From: Flavicella sp042091695
Lineage (GTDB): Bacteria; Bacteroidota; Bacteroidia; Flavobacteriales; Flavobacteriaceae
NCBI GenBank assembly: GCA_042091695.1
Contig: JBELHA010000028.1
Coordinates: 1-38,840, forward strand
Direction: 5' to 3'
DNA: 38,840 nt
Shown: positions 17,120-25,636 of the stretch, in pieces
Layout of the letters: every line of letters starts with the position of its first letter
Numbering within the stretch: the stretch's first letter is position 1
The notes under the pieces: model-generated
The model's input: the letters and a program-made list of their open reading frames with translations, nothing else
What the model was told of the DNA's origin: nothing
Databases searched by the model: none
Translations under genes and position numbers: made by a program

Positions 17120-17127
17120 CAAATATA
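17120..17127 (-). promoter_or_regulatory. Candidate -7 element (TATATTTG) of the his operon
   Basis: Perfect TAnnTTTG on the minus strand, 21 nt upstream of the leader ATG. The nearest TTG upstream is 27 nt away, longer than usual, so the -33 part is uncertain. The rest of the non-coding stretch to 17410 is very AT-rich, and I see no further gene or strong signal in it. The ald promoter must lie there but is not recognisable. Confidence 0.55.
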
Positions 17128-17410
17128 CTAATTATATTAAACTATGCGCATACTCAATTGTTTTTTTTTGAAAAAATAACAACAATAATTAGTATGTATT
17201 AAAAAGTTCTTTTGAAAAAGGATGGATGCCTACATATTACATAATAAAACTATTGACAAATCCTGTAAAAACACATAAAAAAACAAAATATATTACTTAA
17301 TCCTAAAAATAAATTAATTTATTTTTACATATCTTTAAAATAATACCTAAAAACATCGATCACTTAGGGCTTATTTAAGTACAATTTTTTTAATTTATAT
17401 ATTTTAATTT

Positions 17411-18526
17411 ATGATTGTTGGAATTCCAAAAGAAATAAAAACAGACGAAAACAGAGTTTCGTTGACACCTGCAGGAACTTTAGAATTGACAAAAAGAGGT
17501 CATCAGGTTTTTATTGAAACAAATGCAGGAGCTGGTTCAGGTTTTACAAACGATGAATATACAGCTGCTGGCGCTGCCATTTTAGGAACCGCTAAAGAAA
17601 TATTTGACATTGCAGAAATGATTGTCAAAGTAAAAGAGCCAATAGCGCAAGAATACGAATTGATAAAAGATGGACAATTGGTATTCACTTATTTTCATTT
17701 TGCTAGCTACCGTCCACTAGTAGATGCTATGCAAACAAAAAAAGCCACTTGTTTGGCCTATGAGACTGTTGAATTGACAGATCGTAGTTTGCCTTTATTG
17801 ATTCCTATGTCAGAAGTTGCAGGTAGAATGGCTACACAACAAGGTGCCAAATACCTTGAAAAACCTCAAAATGGAAGGGGTATTTTATTAGGAGGTGTAC
17901 CCGGAGTTCGCCCAGCGAAAGTCGTAGTATTAGGAGGTGGTATTGTCGGAACGCAAGCTGCTAAAATGGCTGCCGGACTTGGTGCAAGTGTAACCATTAT
18001 GGATATTAGCCTCAACAGATTACGTGAGTTAGCTGATTTTATGCCTGCAAATGTTACGACAGTATATTCAAACGAAATGAACATTCGTCAAGCCATCACC
18101 AAGGCTGACCTCGTAGTAGGAGCCGTTTTGATTCCAGGAGCAAAAGCACCTAACCTGATCACCCGTGACATGTTAAAAACGATGAAAAAAGGAGCAGTCC
18201 TTGTAGATGTAGCTGTAGATCAAGGTGGTTGTATAGAAACATGTGAACCAACGACACATAAGAACCCAACATTTATCATCGATGGAATTGTACACTACTG
18301 TGTTGCGAATATGCCAGGAGCGGTACCATACACATCAACACTGGCATTGACCAATGCAACGTTGCCTTATGTAATAGATATTGCTAACAAAGGGTGGAAA
18401 ACCGCCTGTAATGAAAATGAAGCACTTAAAAAAGGACTCAATATGATAGACGGAACCATAGTCTACAAAGCAGTTGCAGAAACATTTGACTTAGAATATC
18501 AAAATGTAGAACAATATCTTTCCTAA
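17411..18526 (+). CDS. ald: Alanine dehydrogenase
   Basis: NAD-dependent L-alanine dehydrogenase of 371 residues, interconverting alanine with pyruvate and ammonia in the cytosol. The N-terminal MIVGIPKEIKTDENRVSLTP is diagnostic. The substrate residues sit at the family positions K75 (VKVKEP) and H96 (TYFHFAS). The Rossmann motif VVLGGGIVGTQAAKMA lies near residues 172-187. The catalytic-loop aspartate is within VDVAVDQGGCIET. It is transcribed alone, divergent from the his operon, and ends at a terminator. Confidence 0.95.
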   Translation: MIVGIPKEIKTDENRVSLTPAGTLELTKRGHQVFIETNAGAGSGFTNDEYTAAGAAILGTAKEIFDIAEMIVKVKEPIAQEYELIKDGQLVFTYFHFASYRPLVDAMQTKKATCLAYETVELTDRSLPLLIPMSEVAGRMATQQGAKYLEKPQNGRGILLGGVPGVRPAKVVVLGGGIVGTQAAKMAAGLGASVTIMDISLNRLRELADFMPANVTTVYSNEMNIRQAITKADLVVGAVLIPGAKAPNLITRDMLKTMKKGAVLVDVAVDQGGCIETCEPTTHKNPTFIIDGIVHYCVANMPGAVPYTSTLALTNATLPYVIDIANKGWKTACNENEALKKGLNMIDGTIVYKAVAETFDLEYQNVEQYLS

Positions 18527-18592
18527 GAAAGAACATCTAAAAATGATGCTATTTCATAAAATATAAAAACAATAGTGATACTGTAATAAAAC

Positions 18593-18619
18593 AAAAAAAC
18601 CGCTTATAGCGGTTTTTTT
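18593..18619. terminator. Bidirectional terminator between ald and the YceI gene
   Basis: Perfect 12-bp inverted repeat AAAAAAACCGCT / AGCGGTTTTTTT around a TAT loop, placed between convergent genes. Confidence 0.92.
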
Positions 18620-18642
18620 TGATTTAAAATTTATGTCCAAAA

Positions 18643-19221
18643 TTACAATTTCAAAGTAACTTCTAGTTCAAACATATTGTCAATAGCTTTGTTTTTAAGA
18701 TTGTCGAAAAAAGAAGCTGAACCGTAGCGAATTCCAAACAAAGTTCTGTCTATTTTCAATGAAGATTTTGCTACATTATCAGCTATTGTCATATCAAAAT
18801 CAATAGATTTAGTGATACCTTTGATTGTAAAACTACCTACTACTTTATAAGTATCGTTGTCCAATGTTACCTTATCCAAAACCAAAGTAGCAGTTTCATG
18901 TGAAGAAACACCAAAAAAATCATCAGAATTTAGATGCCCTTCTAAGTTTGCTTTTGCTTTCCCTTCTAAATCAGTAACAACCAATGATGTCATATCTACA
19001 ACGATATTACCACCAGATAATTTATCATTATCAAATTCCAAGACACCTTCTTTTATGGATATATTTCCTGAATGTTGGCCTGTAATTTTCTTTCCAATCC
19101 AAAAGATTGAACTTTCAGCAGTATTTACTTTCTTTGATTCTTTAGCATCCTTTATAAATGAAAAGCTAAGCAGGGTCATTGCTACCAATGCAATAGACTT
19201 AAACGATTTTAATTGTATCAT
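18643..19221 (-). CDS. YceI-family secreted protein (polyisoprenoid-binding fold)
   Basis: Protein of 192 residues with a signal peptide (hydrophobic SIALVAMTLLSFSF, about 9-22). The YceI/lipocalin-like barrel follows: NTAESSIFWIGKKITGQHSGNI, LEFDNDKLSGGNIVVDM, HLNSDDFFGVSSHETATL, VVGSFTIKGITKSIDFDM and a final MFELEVTLKL. Family members bind long isoprenoid or lipid chains in the periplasm. The actual ligand here is unknown. It is divergent from a MarR-type regulator, a common arrangement for YceI genes, so it is probably the regulated target. Confidence 0.88.
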   Translation of the reverse strand: MIQLKSFKSIALVAMTLLSFSFIKDAKESKKVNTAESSIFWIGKKITGQHSGNISIKEGVLEFDNDKLSGGNIVVDMTSLVVTDLEGKAKANLEGHLNSDDFFGVSSHETATLVLDKVTLDNDTYKVVGSFTIKGITKSIDFDMTIADNVAKSSLKIDRTLFGIRYGSASFFDNLKNKAIDNMFELEVTLKL

Positions 19222-19271
19222 AATATTAATTTAAATTAGATTTTTACATGTACCTACATATAATGTACTCA

Positions 19272-19279
19272 CAAATATA
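19272..19279 (-). promoter_or_regulatory. Candidate -7 element (TATATTTG) of the YceI gene
   Basis: Perfect TAnnTTTG on the minus strand, 50 nt before the YceI start codon. It overlaps the half-site ACAAATAT (19271-19278), whose inverted copy ATATTTGT lies at 19335-19342, facing the MarR gene. A MarR operator could include these. Confidence 0.45.
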
Positions 19280-19393
19280 AGTATAAAGAACATATAAACA
19301 GATGAAAAAATATTTTTTTTTGGGTTCACAAACAATATTTGTATGTACAAAGTTAAAAACCATATTGCGTTAACAAATGTTATTTTATTAAAT

Positions 19394-19401
19394 TACATTT
19401 G
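19394..19401 (+). promoter_or_regulatory. Candidate -7 element (TACATTTG) before the tiny ORF and marR-type gene
   Basis: Matches TAnnTTTG. Transcription would start near 19408, giving a 5' region of about 180 nt before the preferred MarR start. No TTG lies at 19-nt spacing. The rest of 19222-19587 is AT-rich and shows only this, the YceI element, the inverted repeats and the tiny ORF. Confidence 0.4.
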
Positions 19402-19408
19402 CTATATT

Positions 19409-19468
19409 ATGGTAAAGTATTGTCCGTGTTGTAAATCAAAATATAGAAAAAAAAAAGAAAAAAAATAA
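19409..19468 (+). CDS. Possible tiny ORF with CPCC motif upstream of the MarR gene
   Basis: A 19-codon frame encoding MVKYCPCCKSKYRKKKEKK, starting almost at the predicted transcription start. The Cys-Pro-Cys-Cys group followed by a lysine/arginine tail could bind metal or sense thiols. It could equally be chance in A-rich DNA. No start signal beyond the ATG supports it. I list it because it is the only reading frame in this leader region and its composition is unusual. Confidence 0.25.
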   Translation: MVKYCPCCKSKYRKKKEKK

Positions 19469-19587
19469 TACATCGAATTTTATTCATAACAGAGTATAGA
19501 TGTATGAGATGCTTACAACTGTATCAGTATTCAAATTTATTGGGAATTTCATTCAAAATATTTAGTTCTAAAAAAAATGCAAAAATT

Positions 19588-20061
19588 ATGGAAGTAAAAA
19601 ATGAGTTAAAACGAAGAACCGCCCTAAACATTCATTCCAAAACTATATCAAATATTCTAATTGCTAGTAATTGGGTCAGTGAAAAAAACACTGTTTTTTT
19701 TAAAAATTACAATTTATCCCCCCAACAGTACACCATACTCAAAACATTGAGGAGCCGAAGAGGTGTACCTGCTTCACTTACGGAAGTTCACGAGAGAATG
19801 ATCTCAAGAATGAGTAATACCACCCGTCTGATTGACAAATTAATCTTAAAAAAACTGGTCAGTAAAAGTATTTGTGAAAAAAATAAAAGGAAGATTGAAA
19901 TAATACTCACACAAACAGGTCAAAAAGTATTGGCAGAAATTGATTTAGAAATAGACAATATAGCAATACAAATAACCAAAAACATTAACTCGAAAGAGCA
20001 TTTAATACTCAATGAACTTTTGGATAAATTAACGGGAGCCAATAGGGTGTTTTCTCGTTAA
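19588..20061 (+). CDS. MarR-family transcriptional regulator
   Basis: Winged helix-turn-helix repressor-type protein, 157 residues from the preferred start at ATG 19588 (MEVKNELKRR). An in-frame ATG at 19504 would add 28 residues (MRCLQLYQYS...) without family resemblance. The core is LSPQQYTILKTLRSRRGVPASLTEVHERMISRMSNTTRLIDKLILKKLVSK, with the recognition helix in ISRMSNTTRLIDKL and the wing CEKNKRKIEIILTQTGQKVL. Such proteins dimerise and often respond to phenolics or oxidants. Being divergent from the YceI gene, it probably controls that gene and itself. No obvious terminator follows in 20062-20244. Confidence 0.85.
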   Translation: MEVKNELKRRTALNIHSKTISNILIASNWVSEKNTVFFKNYNLSPQQYTILKTLRSRRGVPASLTEVHERMISRMSNTTRLIDKLILKKLVSKSICEKNKRKIEIILTQTGQKVLAEIDLEIDNIAIQITKNINSKEHLILNELLDKLTGANRVFSR

Positions 20062-20244
20062 AAAAATATTCATAGTTAACTGAACACTAATAAGCTTACA
20101 ATCATAAAAATGATTTGAATACTATATTCGTATTGAAACACTGGTAAATTTATCTGTTATATAGCTAAATGTAAAAGCTCTTTGAACTTTAAAAGACAAT
20201 TGAAATTTATGTCTCAAAAGCTTTACTAAAAATGGGGTCAAAGT

Positions 20245-20985
20245 TTACGAACGCAATACCAATGCCTCTAATAAGAAACCTATATAATAAGCTACTAAAG
20301 CGGCAGAAATACCCATTAACATGGTAGAAACAGTACTATTCAATTTATTTTTATGGTTTATAAGTCCTTTAAAGAAACCTACCAATCCAAATGAAAAAAG
20401 TGTCATAACTGTAGACCAAAACATCAAGTCAATAGTCAAGTCAAACAAAAAATCAAATACATATACAAACAAAGGAATAAAACCCAACAAAACAAAAGAG
20501 ATCAGCGTGACAACGCCAACCATAAATGGTGACTTCTTCTCTTCAATCATACCTAATTCTTCTTGCATCATAACATCTACCCATACCTCTTTGTCCGCAG
20601 TAATCGTAGCGACTACTTGCTCTAAAAGATCACCAGAAAACCCTTTAGAGGCATAGATATCTCTCACCTCTTGTCTTTCCGTTTCAGGAACATTTTCAAT
20701 CTCCCAATATTCTATTTTTTTATGTTTCCTATAATTTTCAACTTCTGATTTTGTCGCTAAATAAGCGCCTATCGACATTGCAAAACCATCCGCAAACAGA
20801 TTGGCAAAACCTAAAATTATTATAATCGAAGAATCTAATCCCGCTCCAACAGCCCCAGCTACAACAGCGAAAGTAGTAATACTGCCATCAATTCCTCCAT
20901 ATACAAATTCACCTATATATTCCTGAATACTAGCTCCTAAAAAACCACTATCCCCGTGTACGTTATTTTCTGAATTTGTATTCAT
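20245..20985 (-). CDS. VIT1/CCC1-family metal transporter
   Basis: Integral membrane protein of 246 residues in the vacuolar iron transporter/nodulin-21 family. Its eukaryotic members move Fe2+ or Mn2+ out of the cytosol by proton antiport. The family motifs are present: FVYGGIDGSITTFAVVAGAVGAGLDSS in the first membrane helix and GFANLFADGFAMSIGAYLATKSE in the second, with the metal-binding Asp and Met residues. The cytosolic acidic helices (ENVPETERQEVRDIYASKGF, MMQEELGMIEE) correspond to the metal-binding domain. Three more helices follow. It lies 17 nt after the DUF2461 gene, probably co-transcribed. Confidence 0.87.
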   Translation of the reverse strand: MNTNSENNVHGDSGFLGASIQEYIGEFVYGGIDGSITTFAVVAGAVGAGLDSSIIIILGFANLFADGFAMSIGAYLATKSEVENYRKHKKIEYWEIENVPETERQEVRDIYASKGFSGDLLEQVVATITADKEVWVDVMMQEELGMIEEKKSPFMVGVVTLISFVLLGFIPLFVYVFDFLFDLTIDLMFWSTVMTLFSFGLVGFFKGLINHKNKLNSTVSTMLMGISAALVAYYIGFLLEALVLRS

Positions 20986-21002
20986 GATTTAAATTGTTAA
21001 AA

Positions 21003-21686
21003 TTATGATTCTTTATTTAGTATGGAAACACCATTCAAATCTGTAGTCAAAACATCTGACATATAGTCTAAAAATGGTCGAAGCGCTTCAAAAGACTCTT
21101 TGATAGTTGGTCCAAAATTCTCAGCCAACACTTCTGCATCTGTAAAAGAACGGCTGAATAAAAATGATTTTTTTCGAATCAAGTCTATATCTGCATGCGC
21201 CTTATCAAACCCTCTTGGCGCTGTTTTAACCTCACTCCCCTGTAAGCCCCCAAACAGCTCTTTTACTTTTTTCTGAGCTAATATTTCACGCATCTCAAAA
21301 GCATCCATCTCAAATTCTTTTCTGATTCTTAGCAAATCTGCAGGATTCGGTTGAAAAAATCCAACGGCCAACATGGAGTTACCAGGTTCTATTCGCAAAT
21401 AATAGCTCCCTCTCAAAGAATCGGTAGCTCTTGAAAATCCCACGCTTCTATGAATATTGTAGGGTGTCTTATTTTTAGAAAAACGAACGTCTTTATAGAT
21501 TCGGAAAATCTTCATTTTCTCAATACTATCCGTAGTATTCAAATCCTCTTTTACCTGTAAAAAAAAGGATTTCAGTTTTAACTCTTCTGCTTTGTAAAGT
21601 TCCTTATGAGCATCAAACCAGACGCGATTATTATTTTCCTGTAATTTCTTTAAAAAGTCAAAAGTTGATTGAAATACCTGTTCCAT
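21003..21686 (-). CDS. DUF2461 family protein
   Basis: Cytosolic protein of 227 residues in the DUF2461 (TIGR02453) family. The characteristic opening is seen: TFDFLKKLQENNNRVWFDAHKELYKAEE, then KMKIFRIYKDVRFSKNKTPYNIHRSVGFSR and GSYYLRIEPGNSMLAVGFFQPNPADLLRIR. The conserved Arg-Asp-x-Arg-Phe-Ser-Lys and the Tyr-x-x-x-Ile-Glu-Pro pattern suggest an enzyme, but the activity of the family is not known to me. It precedes the VIT-type gene by 17 nt. A functional link is possible but unsupported. Confidence 0.85.
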   Translation of the reverse strand: MEQVFQSTFDFLKKLQENNNRVWFDAHKELYKAEELKLKSFFLQVKEDLNTTDSIEKMKIFRIYKDVRFSKNKTPYNIHRSVGFSRATDSLRGSYYLRIEPGNSMLAVGFFQPNPADLLRIRKEFEMDAFEMREILAQKKVKELFGGLQGSEVKTAPRGFDKAHADIDLIRKKSFLFSRSFTDAEVLAENFGPTIKESFEALRPFLDYMSDVLTTDLNGVSILNKES

Positions 21687-21761
21687 TGTAAATGCTATTG
21701 GAATTTTAATATACGAATTATTTGAAAAGAAACGATATGTTTTTTTGAGTTCAAAACAAAA

Positions 21762-21791
21762 AAAAATGCGAAGTTAAAACTTCGCATTTTT
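21762..21791 (-). terminator. Terminator of secA
   Basis: Stem AAAAATGCGAAG / CTTCGCATTTTT with a 6-nt loop, 3 nt downstream of the secA stop on the minus strand and followed by a T-rich run. Confidence 0.9.
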
Positions 21792-21794
21792 GAA

Positions 21795-24700
21795 TCAATC
21801 TTCAACCAATACCCAATCTCCTTTGTCGAGCATAGGAATGGCTTGTTTGTATTTGACTTCTTTATTTTCGCCGTTCATTACATTTTTAATAGTAACACGT
21901 TCATTTCTTCCAATTTTTCTTTCTTCACGAACCACCGTTTCTTGTGCTTGTTGCTCCTGATTTGGTTGTTGTGCTCTGGAAGCTTGACTAGAATTTTGAA
22001 CTTCTTCTTTACTCAAATTAAGCTTTTCGCGTTTTTGCGCTCTAGCCTCAGAAATTTGAGTTGTATTTTGAGAAGGCAATTCACCTTTGAACAAGAAAGA
22101 CAACACATCTCTATTTACTTTGTCTAACATTGATTTAAACAATTCAAACGCCTCAAACTTATAAATCAACAATGGATCTTTCTGCTCGTATGATGCGTTT
22201 TGAACCGATTGTTTTAATTCGTCCATTTTTCTCAAGTGATCCTTCCAAGTCTCATCAATAATAGCAAGTGTGATATTCTTCTCAAAATCATTGATCAACC
22301 CTTTACCTTCAGTTTCGTATGCATTTTTAAGATTCGTAACAACTTGCATGTTTTTGTTTCCATCTGTAAATGGCACAACAATTCGCTCGTATTTATCACC
22401 TTCGTTTTCAAATACATTTTTGATAACTGGAAAAGCTGCAGCTGCGTTTCTAATAATCTTTTCTTTGTAATGTGCATATACCGCCTCGTACAAAGTATCT
22501 ATCAACTCACTTTCAGCTGTGTCTTTAAAAGCCTCTTTACTGATTGGAGAAGGCATTGCAGAGAATTGAATCAATTCAAACTCAAAACGCGTATAATTGT
22601 CTGATGCTTTATTGTCGGAAACAATCGTAGCACAGGTATCGTAAATCATGTTTACAATATCCAACTGCAATCTTTTTCCATCCAAAGCATGACGACGGCG
22701 TTTGTAAACCACCTCTCTTTGTGCATTCATAATATCATCGTACTCAAGCAATCGCTTACGTACACCAAAGTTGTTTTCCTCCACTTTTTTCTGTGCGCGT
22801 TCTATGGATTTAGAAATCATAGAGTGTTGAATTACTTCGCCCTCTTCTAAGCCCATTCGATCCATCATCTTTGCAATACGATCAGATCCGAAAATACGCA
22901 TCAAATGATCTTCTAAAGAAACATAAAACTGAGATGAACCAATATCTCCCTGACGTCCTGCACGACCTCTTAACTGTCTGTCTACTCTTCGTGAATCGTG
23001 TCTCTCCGTACCGATAATTGCCAAACCTCCTGCAGCTTTCACTTCAGCAGACAATTTGATATCCGTTCCACGTCCTGCCATGTTTGTCGCAATGGTTACC
23101 ATTCCTGAATTACCTGCATCCGCAACAATATCTGCTTCTTTCTTATGCAACTTTGCATTCAATACATTGTGTTGTATCTTACGTAAGGACAACATACGAG
23201 ATAACAATTCTGAAATCTCCACAGAAGTAGTCCCCACCAAAACAGGTCTTCCTGCTTTGACTAATAATACAATCTCATCGATAACGGCATTGTATTTTTC
23301 TCTTGTTGTTTTGTAGACCAAATCTTCTTTGTCATCTCGTAACAAATCTCTGTTAGTTGGAATTTCAACAACATCCAATTTATAGATTTCCCAAAACTCT
23401 CCTTCTTCTGTAATTGCAGTACCAGTCATCCCACCAAGCTTGCGGTACATTCTGAAATAGTTCTGTAAGGTTACCGTGGCAAATGTTTGGGTAGCTGCTT
23501 CAATTTTAACGTTTTCTTTGGCTTCTATGGCTTGGTGTAAACCATCTGAATACCTACGACCGTCCATGATACGTCCTGTTTGCTCATCGACAATTTTCAC
23601 CTTGTTGTCCATAACAACATATTCCTTGTCTTTTTCAAACAAAGTATAAGACTTTAGCAATTGGTTCAAGGTGTGAATACGCTCACTCTTGATGCTAAAA
23701 TCCTTGTAAAGTATTTCCTTTTGGCTCACTTTTTCTTCAGGTGAGGCATCACTGTCATCAATTTGACCAATTTTTACTCCGATATCTGGTAACAAAAAGA
23801 AATCCTTGTCTTGGTCCCCAGATATATAAGCGATTCCTTTATCAGTCAATTCTATAGAATTATTTTTCTCATCGATTACGAAATACAATTCGTTATCGAT
23901 TTTTGGCATTTCTCTATTATTATCAGCCATATAGGTGTTTTCAGTCTTTTGAAGTAATTGTCTCACTCCTTCTTGACTTAAAAACTTAATCAATGCCTTA
24001 TTTTTAGGCAATCCTCTATACACTCTCAAAAGTAAGATACTCCCTTCCTCTGTGTTTCCGTCTTTGATCATTTTTTTAGCTTCTGCTAAAACTCCAACCA
24101 AATATTGACGTTGGATTTTTTCAATGTCTTGAACTTTTGGTTTGAGCTCATTGAATTCATGACGGTCACCTTCAGGAACTGGTCCTGAGATAATCAAAGG
24201 TGTTCGTGCATCATCGATCAATACAGAATCCACCTCGTCGACAATGGCATAATTAGGTGCACGTTGCACCAAATCATCTTGAGAATGCGCCATATTGTCT
24301 CTCAAGTAGTCAAAACCAAATTCATTGTTGGTTCCGTAAGTAATATCAGAATTGTAGGCTTTTCGTCTCGCTTCTGAGTTCGGTTGGTGGTGATCGATAC
24401 AATCTACGCTCAATCCGTGGAATTCCCAGATAGGTGCCATCCATGCAGCATCACGTTTGGCTAGATAATCGTTTACCGTAACCACATGAACTCCATTTCC
24501 AGTAAGTGCATTCAAATAAATTGGCAAAGTAGCAACCAAAGTTTTACCCTCACCTGTCATCATTTCAGCAATTTTACCTTTGTGTAAAACAGAACCACCC
24601 ATCAATTGCACATCGTAATGAATCATCTCCCAAACAACATCTGTTCCAGACGCGTTCCACGAGTTGTGCCAAATAGCGGCATCTCCTTCCAATTGAATAT

Positions 24701-25133
24701 AGCTACGATCTGCAGAGATTTCACGGTCAAAAGAAGTGGCAGTGACTTCGATTGTTTTGTTTTCTGTAAATCGTTTCGCGGTCTCTTTTACCACAGCAAA
24801 TGCTTCAGGCATAATTTCCTCAAGCACTGTTTCAGAGGCTTGATACGATTGGTCCTTAAGGGTGTCAATCTCCGTAAATATTTGTTCTTTACGGTCGATA
24901 TGTGCAGTCAATGCTTCAGTTTCTAGCGATGCTATTTTAGTAGTAAATGGTTCGGTTGCTATTTCTATAGCCTTTTTAAATCCTTCAGACTTCAAACGCA
25001 AGGCGTCATTAGAAAGGGAATTCATCTCCGCCTCAAAGCTTTTTACTGCATCAACAACAGGTTGTAATAATTTTAAGTCCTTTTTTTGTTTGTCTCCAAC
25101 AAAAATCTTTAGGACTGAATTCAATAAACTCAT
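21795..25133 (-). CDS. secA: Preprotein translocase ATPase SecA
   Basis: Motor ATPase of the Sec pathway, 1112 residues, longer than the roughly 900 of E. coli. Walker A is MTGEGKT (192-198). The DEAD-like motif is VDEVDSVLIDDARTPLI. The second RecA domain has GTTSVEISELLS, TNMAGRGTDIKL and QLRGRAGRQGD. The extra length lies mainly in an insertion after the DEVD motif (about 320-500), typical of Bacteroidota SecA. The C-terminus ends in IPMLDKGDWVLVED and lacks the Cys-x-Cys...Cys-His zinc tail that binds SecB in proteobacteria. It is a single-gene unit with a strong terminator. The start MSLLNSVLKIFVGDKQKKDL fits the family. Confidence 0.96.
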   Translation of the reverse strand: MSLLNSVLKIFVGDKQKKDLKLLQPVVDAVKSFEAEMNSLSNDALRLKSEGFKKAIEIATEPFTTKIASLETEALTAHIDRKEQIFTEIDTLKDQSYQASETVLEEIMPEAFAVVKETAKRFTENKTIEVTATSFDREISADRSYIQLEGDAAIWHNSWNASGTDVVWEMIHYDVQLMGGSVLHKGKIAEMMTGEGKTLVATLPIYLNALTGNGVHVVTVNDYLAKRDAAWMAPIWEFHGLSVDCIDHHQPNSEARRKAYNSDITYGTNNEFGFDYLRDNMAHSQDDLVQRAPNYAIVDEVDSVLIDDARTPLIISGPVPEGDRHEFNELKPKVQDIEKIQRQYLVGVLAEAKKMIKDGNTEEGSILLLRVYRGLPKNKALIKFLSQEGVRQLLQKTENTYMADNNREMPKIDNELYFVIDEKNNSIELTDKGIAYISGDQDKDFFLLPDIGVKIGQIDDSDASPEEKVSQKEILYKDFSIKSERIHTLNQLLKSYTLFEKDKEYVVMDNKVKIVDEQTGRIMDGRRYSDGLHQAIEAKENVKIEAATQTFATVTLQNYFRMYRKLGGMTGTAITEEGEFWEIYKLDVVEIPTNRDLLRDDKEDLVYKTTREKYNAVIDEIVLLVKAGRPVLVGTTSVEISELLSRMLSLRKIQHNVLNAKLHKKEADIVADAGNSGMVTIATNMAGRGTDIKLSAEVKAAGGLAIIGTERHDSRRVDRQLRGRAGRQGDIGSSQFYVSLEDHLMRIFGSDRIAKMMDRMGLEEGEVIQHSMISKSIERAQKKVEENNFGVRKRLLEYDDIMNAQREVVYKRRRHALDGKRLQLDIVNMIYDTCATIVSDNKASDNYTRFEFELIQFSAMPSPISKEAFKDTAESELIDTLYEAVYAHYKEKIIRNAAAAFPVIKNVFENEGDKYERIVVPFTDGNKNMQVVTNLKNAYETEGKGLINDFEKNITLAIIDETWKDHLRKMDELKQSVQNASYEQKDPLLIYKFEAFELFKSMLDKVNRDVLSFLFKGELPSQNTTQISEARAQKREKLNLSKEEVQNSSQASRAQQPNQEQQAQETVVREERKIGRNERVTIKNVMNGENKEVKYKQAIPMLDKGDWVLVED

Positions 25134-25276
25134 ATGTATGTTTTAAATCGTTTTTTCTATTTTGTATTTAGTTTTGTAGTAAAACAAAACGGATATTTAC
25201 TCGAATACACTCATGAGCAGCAAGTTAGTTAAGCTCCAACTATTTGTTCTATGAGTACCTCCAAAAATACACAAAA

Positions 25277-25300
25277 AAAAAGCCTCAATAGAGACTTTTT
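25277..25300 (-). terminator. Terminator of the DUF2795 gene
   Basis: On the minus strand AAAAAGTCTC pairs with GAGGCTTTTT (one G-U pair) around a 4-nt loop, followed by further T. It separates the small gene from secA. The remaining bases to secA (25134-25276) show no clear promoter element. Confidence 0.78.
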
Positions 25301-25313
25301 AATGTTTTAATTT

Positions 25314-25535
25314 TTAATATTCCTCCTCGTTCCAGAAGTAATCTTCTTCCGTAGGATAATCAGGCCATATTTCAACAATAGATTCATATGCATCCCCTTC
25401 GTCTTCAAGACTTTGTAAGTTCTCTACAACTTCTAGAGGCGCTCCAGTACGAATTGCGTAATCTATCAATTCATCTTTAGTTGCTGGCCAAGGTGCGTCG
25501 GCCAAATACGATGCTAATTCTAATGTCCAATACAT
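25314..25535 (-). CDS. DUF2795-type small acidic protein
   Basis: Cytosolic protein of 73 residues, strongly acidic at the C-terminus (EDEGDAYESIVEIWPDYPTEEDYFWNEEEY). The N-terminal MYWTLELASYLADAPWPATKDELIDYAIRTGAPLEVVENLQSL matches the DUF2795 group, nearly universal in Flavobacteriia and of unknown function. The family resembles a small helical fold with a conserved tryptophan-proline pair. It has one of the best promoters in the window and its own terminator, so it is an independent and probably well-expressed gene. Confidence 0.85.
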   Translation of the reverse strand: MYWTLELASYLADAPWPATKDELIDYAIRTGAPLEVVENLQSLEDEGDAYESIVEIWPDYPTEEDYFWNEEEY

Positions 25536-25557
25536 TTCTATCTATTTTTAGTATTTG

Positions 25558-25587
25558 CAAAAATAATTTTTTTTCTTAAAATGTCAA
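25558..25587 (-). promoter_or_regulatory. Promoter of the DUF2795 gene (TTG-N19-TATTTTTG)
   Basis: TTG at 25587-25585 and TATTTTTG at 25565-25558 on the minus strand, separated by exactly 19 nt, the same spacing as at tRNA-Lys and the metal-uptake operon. The start codon is 22 nt downstream. Confidence 0.7.
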
Positions 25588-25636
25588 GTTTTTTTTAAGC
25601 TTTTTCATAAAGTATAAAGAACGTAATATTTCGTGG

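Noticed and set aside
17128..17410. Search for a riboswitch or promoter before ald
   Set aside because: The stretch is very AT-rich. The best match (TATCTTTA near 17330) misses the consensus, and no structured element is visible.
19504..19587. Longer start for the MarR-family protein
   Set aside because: The added 28 residues have no family resemblance, and MEVKNELKRR at 19588 is a more natural start.
20062..20244. Possible small RNA or terminator between the MarR and VIT-type genes
   Set aside because: Only the short palindrome AAAGCTTT was seen. No stem with a T tract, no promoter and no open frame of note.
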